DNA of 64,000 nt from JADLHS01 sp049840435 (GTDB lineage: Bacteria; Verrucomicrobiota; Verrucomicrobiia; Limisphaerales; JADLHS01), in the NCBI GenBank assembly GCA_049840435.1, contig JASGKY010000042.1:186001-250000 (forward strand), written 5' to 3'. A program made the translations under genes and the position numbers. Every line of letters starts with the position of its first letter. The first letter of the stretch is position 1. Under the pieces are notes generated by a model that made no database searches, was not told the origin of the DNA, and saw only the letters and a list, made by a program, of their open reading frames with translations. Shown in pieces: positions 27,425-36,500 of this stretch.

Positions 27425-28228
27425 TTAGTTCTTTTTCGGGGCAGGTTTGGAGGCGGACTTCGGCACAGGCTTGGGCGCAGCCGATTTCACCGTCGTGCCT
27501 TTTTCCTTCATATATTTGACCACCGGTCCAGCGAGCAGCGTCTGAATATCGCTGCATTCGGTAAAACTAGGCGGGGGTTCAAACCTGTCTGCCGCCGCCC
27601 GCGCAAACTGAATCTGCCGGAACCGCACCACCACCGTGCCTTCCTGCTCGCGCGTCGCAACACACACCGGAAAATCCCGCAAATCGGTCGCCGTCCAGAC
27701 CGTGGCCTCCGATTTCTTACCGCTGTCATCCGTGATGACTACGCGTTGCTTCACGCTGGGATGCCCCTCCATCTTTTCTTTGCCGAGCGTCGTGCGTTCG
27801 ATCTTGGCACGGGTCAAAAAGGCCTGAGCTTCATTCGGCGGCATATCCAGCTTCACAAACGCGCTGAGTTTCGGAAACACGATCAACGCTGCCTTCTGTT
27901 CCGGCCGGATGATGCTGACGACGTTGTCCATGCCCAGCGGCTTGACCTTGGCGAGCGCGTCCGGCTCCATTTTGTTACGCATTCGGTTCACGTCCACTTC
28001 GACGCGAATCCTGCCATCGGTCAACGCAAAACTCATGGGCGTGCTGATGAGTTCCTTGCTGTTCTTGTCAAGCACCTGCACCTCAGCCTGCGCCGTGAAG
28101 GCGTTGTTCGTGCCGAACAATCGGATGAGTGAGGCGCTGACACCAGTGGACGCCGGCCCGCCCAGCTGGGCCAAGGCCGAGAGCGTGATCGCAAAATAAA
28201 TTGCGACGCAAAGACGAAGGCGCATCAT
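27425..28228 (-). CDS. Exported LolA/DUF4412-like protein
   Basis: A 267-residue protein starting at ATG 28228, which overlaps the stop of the YebC-like gene (ATGA). A signal peptide (MMRLRLCVAIYFAITLSALA) is followed by a beta-rich domain that handles a hydrophobic ligand in relatives (segments FTAQAEVQVLDKNSKE, SFALTDGRIRVEVDVNR, then MEGHPSVKQRVVI), and a Lys/Pro/Ala-rich tail (KSAAPKPVPKSASKPAPKKN). Assignment to the LolA-like fold is by pattern only; it is not a canonical LolA. Translational coupling to the YebC gene is likely. Confidence 0.75.
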   Translation of the reverse strand: MMRLRLCVAIYFAITLSALAQLGGPASTGVSASLIRLFGTNNAFTAQAEVQVLDKNSKELISTPMSFALTDGRIRVEVDVNRMRNKMEPDALAKVKPLGMDNVVSIIRPEQKAALIVFPKLSAFVKLDMPPNEAQAFLTRAKIERTTLGKEKMEGHPSVKQRVVITDDSGKKSEATVWTATDLRDFPVCVATREQEGTVVVRFRQIQFARAAADRFEPPPSFTECSDIQTLLAGPVVKYMKEKGTTVKSAAPKPVPKSASKPAPKKN

Positions 28229-28956
28229 TTGATCGCCGCCCAAACGCGATGAACATCGTCATGATCGTCCAACGCCTGCAGGAACTCACCCGTCTCGGCT
28301 TTCTGCTCGTCGGTGAGTTCGGGAAATTGTTTCGGCACGTAGCCGAGTTCGCTGGTCACCACGGTCCAACCATTTGCCGTAAGCCATTTGGAAACCTCGC
28401 CCACCGCCGTGCGTTCACAGACAAACTTCGCCCCGGCCGCGCCAGCGGGAACGTCGTCGTTCTGCTCATGGGTGAGCGGCTCAAATTCATTCGCGCCCGC
28501 TTCGATGGCGGCGGTTTCGAGATCGGTCTTGGCGTCGGGATGATAGGCTTCGACCAAGCCAACGTGATCGAAGAGAAACTTGTTTGCGCCGGTGGTGGCG
28601 AGCTGGCCCTTCTTGAATAGGACGCGAATCTCAGGCGCAGTGCGATTCACGTTGTCGGTATAGACTTCAACGATGAGCGGCACATTGTGCGGCGCTTTGC
28701 CCTCGAACACGACGTGTTCCATGATGAGCTTTTCATCGCCGATGCCCGCGCCTTTGTTGATGGCGCGTTGGATGGCGTCCTTGGTCACGCTTTCCTTCTT
28801 GGCTTTTTCCACCGCCGTGAACAGGCGCGCGTTCATGGCCGGATCGGCCCCGCCCATCTTTGCGGCAACCGAAATTTCACGAACGAGTTTACCAGTCGAG
28901 CGGCCCTTCTTCAGGCCGGCGACCAGACGCTTAGCATGTAACCATTGACGTCCCAT
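28225..28956 (-). CDS. YebC/PmpR-family regulator (TACO1-like)
   Basis: A 243-residue YebC-family protein. Start ATG 28956 gives the family N-terminus (MGRQWLHAKR in place of the more usual AGHSKW); an upstream ATG at 28995 would add 13 atypical residues. Conserved blocks: REISVAAKMGGADPAMNARL, VTKDAIQRAINKGAG, the GP-type segment IVEVYTDNVNRTAPEIR and the long acidic middle. Members act as DNA-binding regulators or as translation factors relieving stalls. Normal length. Confidence 0.92.
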   Translation of the reverse strand: MGRQWLHAKRLVAGLKKGRSTGKLVREISVAAKMGGADPAMNARLFTAVEKAKKESVTKDAIQRAINKGAGIGDEKLIMEHVVFEGKAPHNVPLIVEVYTDNVNRTAPEIRVLFKKGQLATTGANKFLFDHVGLVEAYHPDAKTDLETAAIEAGANEFEPLTHEQNDDVPAGAAGAKFVCERTAVGEVSKWLTANGWTVVTSELGYVPKQFPELTDEQKAETGEFLQALDDHDDVHRVWAAIK

Positions 28957-29005
28957 AGGATACAGAAGCTTAACGAGAACCAAGCTCGCCGACAAGTGGG
29001 CGATT

Positions 29006-29075
29006 GGAGCGCCGGTCGCCTGATCCGGCTTGATGGAAATAAACGCGGCTCATGCCGGGTCGGAGACCGGCGCTC
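29006..29075. repeat. Second inverted-repeat (REPIN-like) family
   Basis: A perfect 12-base inverted repeat, GGAGCGCCGGTC at 29006-29017 and its complement at 29064-29075, with partly matching inner flanks. It fills most of the gap between the YebC-like gene and the isomerase-like gene and differs from the TGTAGCGG family. Confidence 0.7.
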
Positions 29076-29080
29076 CGCGA

Positions 29081-29896
29081 TCACGAGCCAAACGCCACTT
29101 TCAGATACTCAATGCTCTTGCTGGCGATGACTTCCGGGCCTTCCTCAAACTTGAATACCTCCACGGAAACGTAGCCGTTGTAGCCAACTTCCTTCAGCGT
29201 AGCGGCGATGGGCTTGAAGTCCACGTCGCCAAAGCCCGGGCCTTTGAGGTTCTTATCGTTCGCGTGGAAATGCACGAAGTGCGGCCAGCTCTCGCGGATG
29301 ATTTGCGGGATGGGCTTGGCCTCCGAACACATCGCCTTCACGTCGAGGATGATTTTGAACGCTGGAGATTTGAACGGCTGGATGAACTCAATCGCGGCAG
29401 CAGCGGTGTTGATGAAGTTGGTTTCCGCCGGAGAAAGCGGCTCGAAGCAGATCGTCACCTCACGCTCTTCGGCGCGTTTCACGGCGTCACGCAACGTTGC
29501 TGCCGTCCATTCCCACGCCTGATCGCCCGAGACGCCGGGCAGCAGATTCCGCTGCTTGGGCGAGCCAACGACCAACACCTTGCCGCCGAAATCGGCGCAG
29601 CAATCTACGAGGTCCACGAAGTAATTCGCCGTCTTCGCGCGAATGACGCTGTTGGTGTGATTCAGATACAAACCCTCGGGTTTCACGAGCAGCCAGTGTA
29701 GGCCGACAATTTCAATCTGATACTGCGCCGCGAGGTCGCGGATGCGTTGGCGCTCGGCAGCGGAGATTTCGTTGACGGAATTCGCCAGCGTGAACGGTGC
29801 GATCTCTACACCGGAGTAACCGAGCTTAGCCGCGTGCGCGAACACATCCTCGATCTTCCAGCCTTGATAAATCTCGTTGCAGATGGCGAACTTCAT
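29081..29896 (-). CDS. Hydroxypyruvate-isomerase-like TIM-barrel protein
   Basis: A 271-residue sugar phosphate isomerase/epimerase (AP-endonuclease-2 superfamily). Barrel strand motifs: MKFAICNEIYQG, YSGVEIAPFTL, IVGLHWLLV, VLVVGSPKQR, the catalytic Glu in VTICFEPLSP, the metal-site Asp in IILDVKAMC, VHFHANDKNLKGPGFGDVDF and the second Glu in YVSVEVFKFEEGP. No signal peptide, so cytoplasmic. Substrate unknown; sugar or keto-acid isomerisation is likely. Confidence 0.9.
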   Translation of the reverse strand: MKFAICNEIYQGWKIEDVFAHAAKLGYSGVEIAPFTLANSVNEISAAERQRIRDLAAQYQIEIVGLHWLLVKPEGLYLNHTNSVIRAKTANYFVDLVDCCADFGGKVLVVGSPKQRNLLPGVSGDQAWEWTAATLRDAVKRAEEREVTICFEPLSPAETNFINTAAAAIEFIQPFKSPAFKIILDVKAMCSEAKPIPQIIRESWPHFVHFHANDKNLKGPGFGDVDFKPIAATLKEVGYNGYVSVEVFKFEEGPEVIASKSIEYLKVAFGS

Positions 29897-29936
29897 GTGC
29901 GACCAGAGTTTGGCCTGGTCACAGAAAGTTCAAGCC

Positions 29937-30977
29937 ATGAATCGCATGAGACCCCCAAAAGCACCAGCAGCCTTCACGGTTGTAGAATTGATCGTAATGG
30001 TGGTTACCCTTGCGATGCTGCTGCTCCTCCTGTTTTCCGGTCTTCCGCGAATCAAAAAAGAAGCCCGCCTCAAGCAATGCAGCGACAATCTCAAGCTGAT
30101 TGGCTTATCTTTTCGGATTTGGTCCGGTGACAGTACCGATCGAATGCCCATGCAATATCCCAGCGTTCAAGGGGGCTCAATGGAATCCATTACCAACGGA
30201 GCGGTGTTTCACACATTCCAAGTCATGTCGAATGAGTTGAGTGAACCAAAGCATCTAATTTGTCCGGCAGATAATCGTCCTGCCGGCACCGACTTTCCCG
30301 ACCTTTCCAATTCGACCATCAGCTATTTTGTAAATGCAGATGCACTCGATGTAGAACCGCTTAGCTTTCTCACTGGCGATCGAAATCTTACCAACGGTCC
30401 CCTTTCTTCAACGCGCTTGCTCAGCATTTCTAAGAATAGCACCTTGGGTTGGAACGAGACCATACACCGCCTGGCCGGCAACATTTGCTTTGCCGATGGA
30501 AGCGTTCAAACCCGCACTATCTCCCGAACTAAAGCAAGCCGTGACCAATATGTTGTCCGGCAATTCTCTAATCTACCGTCTCGCCTTTCCTTAAAAGCTT
30601 CCCCGCCGCGCGAAGCTCACTCCGATTCGCGTGAAGCTCGCGCAGGCCACACGCTTCACCTGCTGAATTTGTGCGTAAATCCGCGTGGCATCGGCGTTGC
30701 TAAAGGAAAAGCATCGCATGAATGGTTCACGGCAGCAGCACTCAGACGGCGGCTTCACGTTGATCGAGTTGTTGGTGGTCATCGGGATCATCGGCATTCT
30801 GGCGGCGCTCCTCCTACCCAGCCTCGCCAAGGCCAAACAGCAGGCCAAACGCACGGCCTGCGCGAACCACCTCCAGCAGCTCGGCCTTGGTTTTCATTCC
30901 TTCGCACACGATCACAACAGCAAATTCCCCATGCAGGTCGCGCCCGAAGACGACGGCACGATGCTGCCCGACGATGA
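29937..30977 (+). CDS. Prepilin-like protein, first of a tandem pair (3' end uncertain)
   Basis: ATG 29937 gives MNRMRPPKAPAAFTVVELIV, a prepilin site with TVVEL instead of TLIEL. It continues with a membrane helix, then CSDNLKLIGLSFRIWSGDST, a HLICPADNRPAGTDFP block, SFLTGDRNLTNGPLSS and an H-X9-DG motif (HRLAGNICFADGSVQ). The frame stays open to 30977, overlapping the next pilin gene by 260 bases with low-complexity Arg-rich residues. A one-base shift near 30580 would instead end the protein in RLAFP with TAA at 30592-30594, which looks like the natural end. About 219 residues are therefore credible. Confidence 0.75.
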   Translation: MNRMRPPKAPAAFTVVELIVMVVTLAMLLLLLFSGLPRIKKEARLKQCSDNLKLIGLSFRIWSGDSTDRMPMQYPSVQGGSMESITNGAVFHTFQVMSNELSEPKHLICPADNRPAGTDFPDLSNSTISYFVNADALDVEPLSFLTGDRNLTNGPLSSTRLLSISKNSTLGWNETIHRLAGNICFADGSVQTRTISRTKASRDQYVVRQFSNLPSRLSLKASPPREAHSDSREARAGHTLHLLNLCVNPRGIGVAKGKASHEWFTAAALRRRLHVDRVVGGHRDHRHSGGAPPTQPRQGQTAGQTHGLREPPPAARPWFSFLRTRSQQQIPHAGRARRRRHDAARR

Positions 30978-31185
30978 AATGGGAACGGTTTTGCTCGCGC
31001 CGGCGTTCCGGCACTTTCAGGCGTTGTCCAACGAACTAGTCACGCCCAAGATTTTGATTTGTCCAGCGGATGGAAGAAGCGAGGCGGCGCGCTTTGCCGG
31101 GTTGCAAAGCGAAAATGTCGAGTTACTTCGTGGTGGCCAACGCGCGTTACGGTCATGCGATCAGCGTGCTGGCCGGGGATCGTAA
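30718..31185 (+). CDS. Prepilin-like protein, second of tandem pair: N-terminal part (frameshifted)
   Basis: ATG 30718 with AAAGGA upstream. It encodes MNGSRQQHSDGGFTLIELLV, a canonical prepilin site, then LLPSLAKAKQQAKRTACANH, LGFHSFAHDHNSKFPMQV and the ILICPADGRSEAARFAGL block shared with the first pilin. After about residue 134 (base 31120) the homologous reading moves to the next frame, and this frame ends in unrelated residues at 31185. Removing one G at 31120 restores the reading as ENVSYFVVANARYG. See the next entry for the rest. Confidence 0.8.
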   Translation: MNGSRQQHSDGGFTLIELLVVIGIIGILAALLLPSLAKAKQQAKRTACANHLQQLGLGFHSFAHDHNSKFPMQVAPEDDGTMLPDDEMGTVLLAPAFRHFQALSNELVTPKILICPADGRSEAARFAGLQSENVELLRGGQRALRSCDQRAGRGS

Positions 31186-31849
31186 TCTCACGAACATCCT
31201 CGCTCCGGCAACGGAGGCGCTCCCGTCCTTCCGCTGGACTAAGGAATTGCACGAGTTCAAAGGCAATCTGCTCTTCGCCGACGGACACGTCGAGAAGCAC
31301 AATAACACATCGCTCGCTGGAAATGTGGGTGGGGCGCTGGCGGACAGTGTGGTGCAGTTACCCCGGCCCGCCGCGCAACCTGGTCCGCCGGATTATACCC
31401 TGCCTCAGCCACTTACGCCGGAAACTCCCGCGCAATCCCAGGCAGGCACGCCAAACATTGTTACGGCACGATCTTCCGGTAGCCGGCAGAACAATCGCGT
31501 TTTCGTCCCCACGCCGTTTGGCCTCCTGCCCATGCCAACGACCGCGCTCATCAGTGCGAATTCAGCGGTGAAAAGCAATCCGCCGCCAGCCACGCTGGCC
31601 GCTACGAGGAACACCAACATTCATAATGCGGAACAGGAAGAGCCTTTTCCCAACCGCGATCTTGCCGGGATTCTGGAACTGAAGAAATTCATCCAAGGCG
31701 GCTACTGGCTGTTGCTGATGCTCTTGCTGCTCCTATTCGCCTACGCCATCTGGCGCGAGTGGCAGAAACGCAAATCGTCACCGCCAGTTAGGGTAAAGAT
31801 TTATGAGGACGAACCCATTGAAATCAAAGCACGGATTCACGCTGATTAA
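31070..31849 (+). CDS. Prepilin-like protein, second of tandem pair: C-terminal part with membrane anchor
   Basis: The meaningful part of this frame begins about 31121 (SYFVVANARYGHAISVLAGD) and continues the frameshifted pilin. It has RNLTNILAP, an H-X9-DG motif (HEFKGNLLFADGHVEKH), then an unusual ~150-residue extension: a Pro/Ala/Gln-rich linker, a membrane helix (GGYWLLLMLLLLLFAYAIW) and a short basic and acidic tail. Most pilins of this type stop soon after the DG motif, so the second anchor is odd. The ATG at 31070 is not a believable start. Confidence 0.7.
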   Translation: MEEARRRALPGCKAKMSSYFVVANARYGHAISVLAGDRNLTNILAPATEALPSFRWTKELHEFKGNLLFADGHVEKHNNTSLAGNVGGALADSVVQLPRPAAQPGPPDYTLPQPLTPETPAQSQAGTPNIVTARSSGSRQNNRVFVPTPFGLLPMPTTALISANSAVKSNPPPATLAATRNTNIHNAEQEEPFPNRDLAGILELKKFIQGGYWLLLMLLLLLFAYAIWREWQKRKSSPPVRVKIYEDEPIEIKARIHAD

Positions 31850-32064
31850 ACCAATTAAGGCCTTGAAGCTTTTACCCATAATTTTGTCCGGTCAAAACCC
31901 GACCACCCCTGACAGAAAGCCATCCGATTGTCGCCGTGTTTTCACTTGCAATGTCTTAGGAGAAAATTTACGATTCGAACGCACCCAAAAAGCATCAGAA
32001 CCTAGAAACGGGGCAGACCAAAACCAAAGCTTCGGGATTAATTGCGGGCATTAAAAGGTATTGC

Positions 32065-33504
32065 ATGAAAACGACCATTCATCAGCGCATGGTAAAGCAT
32101 CCCCTCACCCAACGGCTCGGACGGGCCGTGGCTTATATCACTCTTGGCCTGGCAGGCATTTTCATCCGCCCGCCCACGGCCAGAACCTCCACCAACGGTT
32201 GTTTCACCGTCCCGGCCGGACTGGTCGGGTGGTGGCGTGCGGAGGGTGATGCAACAGATTACACCGGCGCGAATTCGGGATCGTTTCCCTTCGGCTCGGC
32301 CTTCGCGCCGGGCGTGGTCGGGCAGGCATTTGATTTCGATGGCAGCTCGCGCCGGGTAAGCATCCCGGACAGCCCTGCCTTGCAACTGACCAACGCGATG
32401 ACCTTGGAGGCGTGGGTTTATCCACGTGCTTACGGCGGCTTCATCACCTTTCGCGGAGATAACCGGGGTGGCTTGGACAATTGGACGCTGGACACATATG
32501 ACGCCGGGTTTGTGAAGTTCAGCCTGATTGATCCCACCAACAACGCGGTCAGTTTGCGCGCCCCGCTGGCGTTGAACCAATGGCAACACGTCGCCGCCAC
32601 GTGGTCGCGCGCCTCTGGAGACTTGAAGATTTACATCAACGGCACCCTCAGTGCACAGACCAATTCGCCATTGGTGCCGATTGGAGCGCTTGATCCAGCT
32701 TATGAGCCCGCCATCGGCATCGGCAACCACGGCGGCACGTTCCACCAATTTCCGTTCAACGGCTTGATTGACGAACTGGGCATCTATAACCGCGCGCTGA
32801 ATTCGAATGAAATCGCCAGCATCGTCGTGGCTGGCAGCGCGGGGAAATGCACAAGCAGCACCCCACCAGCCTCCTCTGGTTGGTTGCTAAGCATAGATTT
32901 TGGCGCGGATGAGAACGGCAACGACAAGACTGGTTTCGCCGCCCTCGGCCAGGCGACGAATGATTTTTGGAATTTCTACAGCCGGGATGACGGCGCGGGT
33001 GGGTGGCGAACATTCGGGGTGTTGTCCAATTTGAAAACCGTCGGCGGCACGGTCACACCCGCTGGCTTGACGGTGGCCAACGCGCCCGGAGCGTGGGGGA
33101 ATAGTTCGCCCGACAAGATGTATGACGATTACATCTATCCGTTCAACAGTGGCAACGTCACGGTGACCGTGACCAATCTGCCCGCCGGTCAATATGACGT
33201 TCTGGCGTATGCAAACGACGGCAACTTCGACCTGGCAGTTGGCGGCTATGGCTATGGCACGCGGACCTGCCCTGGATGTTGCGCCTACCAATTTCCCGGT
33301 GTGGACTGCGGGCGTCCAGTATGCGCGTTACACCAATGTAAGCGTGACGGCGGACCTGCCGCTGGTGCTAACGGTGCGCCCTGGGGTTTATGGGTATGCC
33401 ATCATTTCCGGCCTGCAACTTTCCGCCACGCTCAGTACCTAACACCGTACCGGGCACGAATCCACCGGCGGGCGATTGCGTCGCTGTTCCCAGCGGTGCA
33501 ATAA
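32065..33504 (+). CDS. LamG/Ig surface protein, fragment 1 (N-terminal)
   Basis: ATG 32065 starts a secreted protein: basic N-region with a hydrophobic stretch (AVAYITLGLAGIFI), then a LamG concanavalin-like domain (~residues 48-265; VGWWRAEGDATDYTGANSGS, LEAWVYPRAYGG, WQHVAATWSRASGDLKIYIN, LIDELGIYNRALNSNEIASI). A beta-sandwich module follows (LLSIDFGADENGND to VTNLPAGQYDVLAYAND). Meaningful coding in this frame ends near 33270. The same module continues in the next frame (33271-33439, LDVAPTNFPVWTAGVQYARY to ISGLQLSATLS), and the protein then continues in the third frame as fragment 2. Residues after TRTC in this frame are out of phase. Confidence 0.78.
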   Translation: MKTTIHQRMVKHPLTQRLGRAVAYITLGLAGIFIRPPTARTSTNGCFTVPAGLVGWWRAEGDATDYTGANSGSFPFGSAFAPGVVGQAFDFDGSSRRVSIPDSPALQLTNAMTLEAWVYPRAYGGFITFRGDNRGGLDNWTLDTYDAGFVKFSLIDPTNNAVSLRAPLALNQWQHVAATWSRASGDLKIYINGTLSAQTNSPLVPIGALDPAYEPAIGIGNHGGTFHQFPFNGLIDELGIYNRALNSNEIASIVVAGSAGKCTSSTPPASSGWLLSIDFGADENGNDKTGFAALGQATNDFWNFYSRDDGAGGWRTFGVLSNLKTVGGTVTPAGLTVANAPGAWGNSSPDKMYDDYIYPFNSGNVTVTVTNLPAGQYDVLAYANDGNFDLAVGGYGYGTRTCPGCCAYQFPGVDCGRPVCALHQCKRDGGPAAGANGAPWGLWVCHHFRPATFRHAQYLTPYRARIHRRAIASLFPAVQ

Positions 33505-36500
33505 GTTGGTGGCGGGCGGAAGGAAATTCCGCCGATTCGACCAGCAGCAATCATGGCACCCTGACCGGTTCCGTAAACTACACGGCCGGGCGCATCGGTC
33601 AGGCGTTTAGTTTTGATGGCAACCGCGCCGGGGTTTCCGCCGGCAAAGCAGCCAATCTCCAGTTACAGAATTTTTCCGTGGAAGCTTGGATCAAACGCAG
33701 CAGCGATTCGGTCATTTCCTTCAATGGCAACGGTAACGGACAGCTGTTCAGCGTCGGCGCAGGTGGCGGCGGCTTGACGTTCTATCTGCAAGCTGATAGC
33801 CGCCTGGCCCTTGGTAAATTGCAGGTCAATGTCGTGACTTCGGACGCGATGGTCACCGACACAAACTGGCATCATGTCGCCGTGACCAAACAGAGCACGA
33901 ACGTTTGCTTCTTCGTGGACGGTGCGGCATATGCCGCACCAGCCTATGATTCCGGCGGGTTTACCTTCGATGGTCCGGCCTACATCGGAGCCTGGTTGAA
34001 TCCGAGTCAGTTGGTGGATAACTCATTTTATGGAACCATTGATGAAATGACGGTTTACAACCGCGCGCTGACGACCAACGAAATCGCCGCGCTGTCCAAC
34101 GCTTCGGTGGACGGCAAATGTGTTCCCGCCATCACGCCCCCCATCATTACCCAACAACCACAAGACACCCTCGTGATCGCCGGCGGCACGGCTCAGTTTG
34201 ATGTTGTGGCCACCGGCATTCCAACCCCGAGTTACCAATGGTATTTCAATGACGATCAACTGGCCGGCCAGACTAACGCGACCCTGATCCTGAGCAACGT
34301 CCTGCCTGATAAAGACGGAACCTATTCGGTCCGGGTCTTCAATCCGAGCGGCTCGATCCTGAGTTCCAACGCCAACTTGAGCGTGGTAACCACCCAGGCG
34401 GTGCTGTTGGTGGATGGCAACACTTCTGGCTTTTACAATGAGGCGCTGGGCACGATTTTGGATGGCACGACGCCGCAATTCCCACTACCCTTTGATCAAG
34501 GCGGGGATGACCCGACGTTATTCCCCGCGCCAGAACCCAATCTGGCGGCGGGCGCGGGAATCCTTGGGGACTGGCTTACGGCCCCGGCAAATCTGAATTC
34601 CAACTGGCATCCGGTCGCCGTCGTTCCGACCACCTGGGCACTCAACACGGAAACCGCTATCATCTACCCGGTAGATGGCGGCAGCCGGGGCGTCATCAAT
34701 TTGCGCGGCGACTTCGACGCCGACAACGGCATCTATGTCTGGGTCAACGGCCAATTCCGATTTGGCGCCCGCGCGCCGGGACTGCCTTCCCCGCTCGGAC
34801 TATTCGAATACACCAACGTGTTCCTGGGCGACCTGGCCCCTGGCTCAAATTACCTTCAAATCCTCCGTGAAGACAGCGGGATCTCAGTAGGCTACCAGAT
34901 CCGACTGACCGGGACTGCTTTGTCCACCAACCGGCTGCCCCCAGTCATCGTCCAATCGCCCACCAACCAATCTGTGGCTGCCGGCGGCTCTGTCTTATTT
35001 GCCGTCGTGGCGGAGGGCACGCCGGAGCTGGCTTATCAATGGCGCTTTGCCGGCGCAGACCTTGCCGGTCAGACCGGTAATTCACTCTCATTGCTCAGTG
35101 TGCAACCAACGAATGCCGGCGACTATTCCGTTTTGGTTTCCAACGCTTATGGCGCCGTGACCAGTTCGATTGCCACGCTCACGGTGCTGACCTATCCGCC
35201 CGTCATCACCAGCCAGCCGCCAGATCGCACGGTGTTTGAAGGCAAGCCGGCAACGCTCTCGGTGACGGCCACCGGCACAGCCCCGCTCCGTTATTACTGG
35301 TCACACAACGAGACCAACAGCCTGAGCGCCACTACCAGCACCCTGACCCTGTCCAGCGTGCAGGCGAATCAGGCCGGCATTTACCAGGTCATTGTCAGCA
35401 ATAATTACGGGCAGGCGACGAGCCGGCTGGCGCAATTGACCGTCGTGCCGCCGCCACCCTGTGCGCCCGCCCCGGAAGGCGTCATTGCTTGGTGGCCCGG
35501 GCAGAGCAATCTGTGGGATGTCGTGGGCGGCTTTGATGCGACGCTGTCCCCCTCGCAATCACCACCGACCTACCTGCTCTACACCACCGGCAAGGTGGAC
35601 GCCGCCCTGAACCTCGGCGTTACGTCCAGTTATGGCGTCGTCTTGACCGGCGGGAAATTGAACGTGAACACCAACACGGGCCTGACCATCGAGGGATGGA
35701 TTCGCCCCACCACGCTTTCGGTCGGGCCGCTGGTGGAATGGAATGATGGCCGCAGCGCTCCAGGCGCGGGATTGCTGATCAACAGCACAGGCCCGGGCGT
35801 GATCGAAGCCACCCTGACCGATACGAACGCGACCACGCGAACTGTCACTCTCCGCTCGGCGCCGTATGCCGTGACGAATGGCCTCTGGCAACACGTCGCC
35901 TTCACCTATGACAAGATCGGGGGCTGGGCGACCATTTACGTGAATGGAAATTTGGTGGCACAAACCAACGTCGGCGTGATGACCCCCAACACCTCCGGCG
36001 ATGTTTATCTGGGCTACCGCCGGTTCGGTTCGTATTCGGGCGCCCGCTTCAACGGCGTGTTGGATGAAATCACCCTCTACAACCGAGCGCTCGCTGGAAC
36101 GGAGTTGCAGGCGATCATTGCATCCGATGTTACCGGCAAATGCCCGCCGCCCCCACCACCCTGCGTCCCGCCGCCCGCCGACATTGCCGCTTGGTGGCGC
36201 GGGGAATCCAACACCGTGGACATGGTCGCCGGCAATGACGCCGTTCGCATTCCGACGAACTATCCCACCGTTCTGTCATATCAAGCCGGCCAGTTTGGCG
36301 CCGCGTTCCGTTTCAGCGGAGCGAATTTTCTCTCCGTGCCGCGCTCCGAAGGATTGGATGTCGGCCCCGGCAATGGCTTGACCGTGGAAGGATGGATTTA
36401 CCCGGCCACGCTGAGCGCCATGCCGATCGTGGAATGGACCGATACCAACAGCTACGGAGCCAATCTGTGGATGAGCTTCTCGCGCGGCCCGACGGTGCTC

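Noticed and set aside
31968..31985. GTTCGAATC T-loop-like sequence on the minus strand
   Set aside because: The flanking bases cannot form a five-pair T-stem and no other tRNA arms are present.
31803..32054. Frame with KHGFTLIKPIK resembling a prepilin site
   Set aside because: Only five residues match, the key Glu is Lys, no hydrophobic helix follows, and it overlaps the pilin stop; probably chance or a tiny relic.
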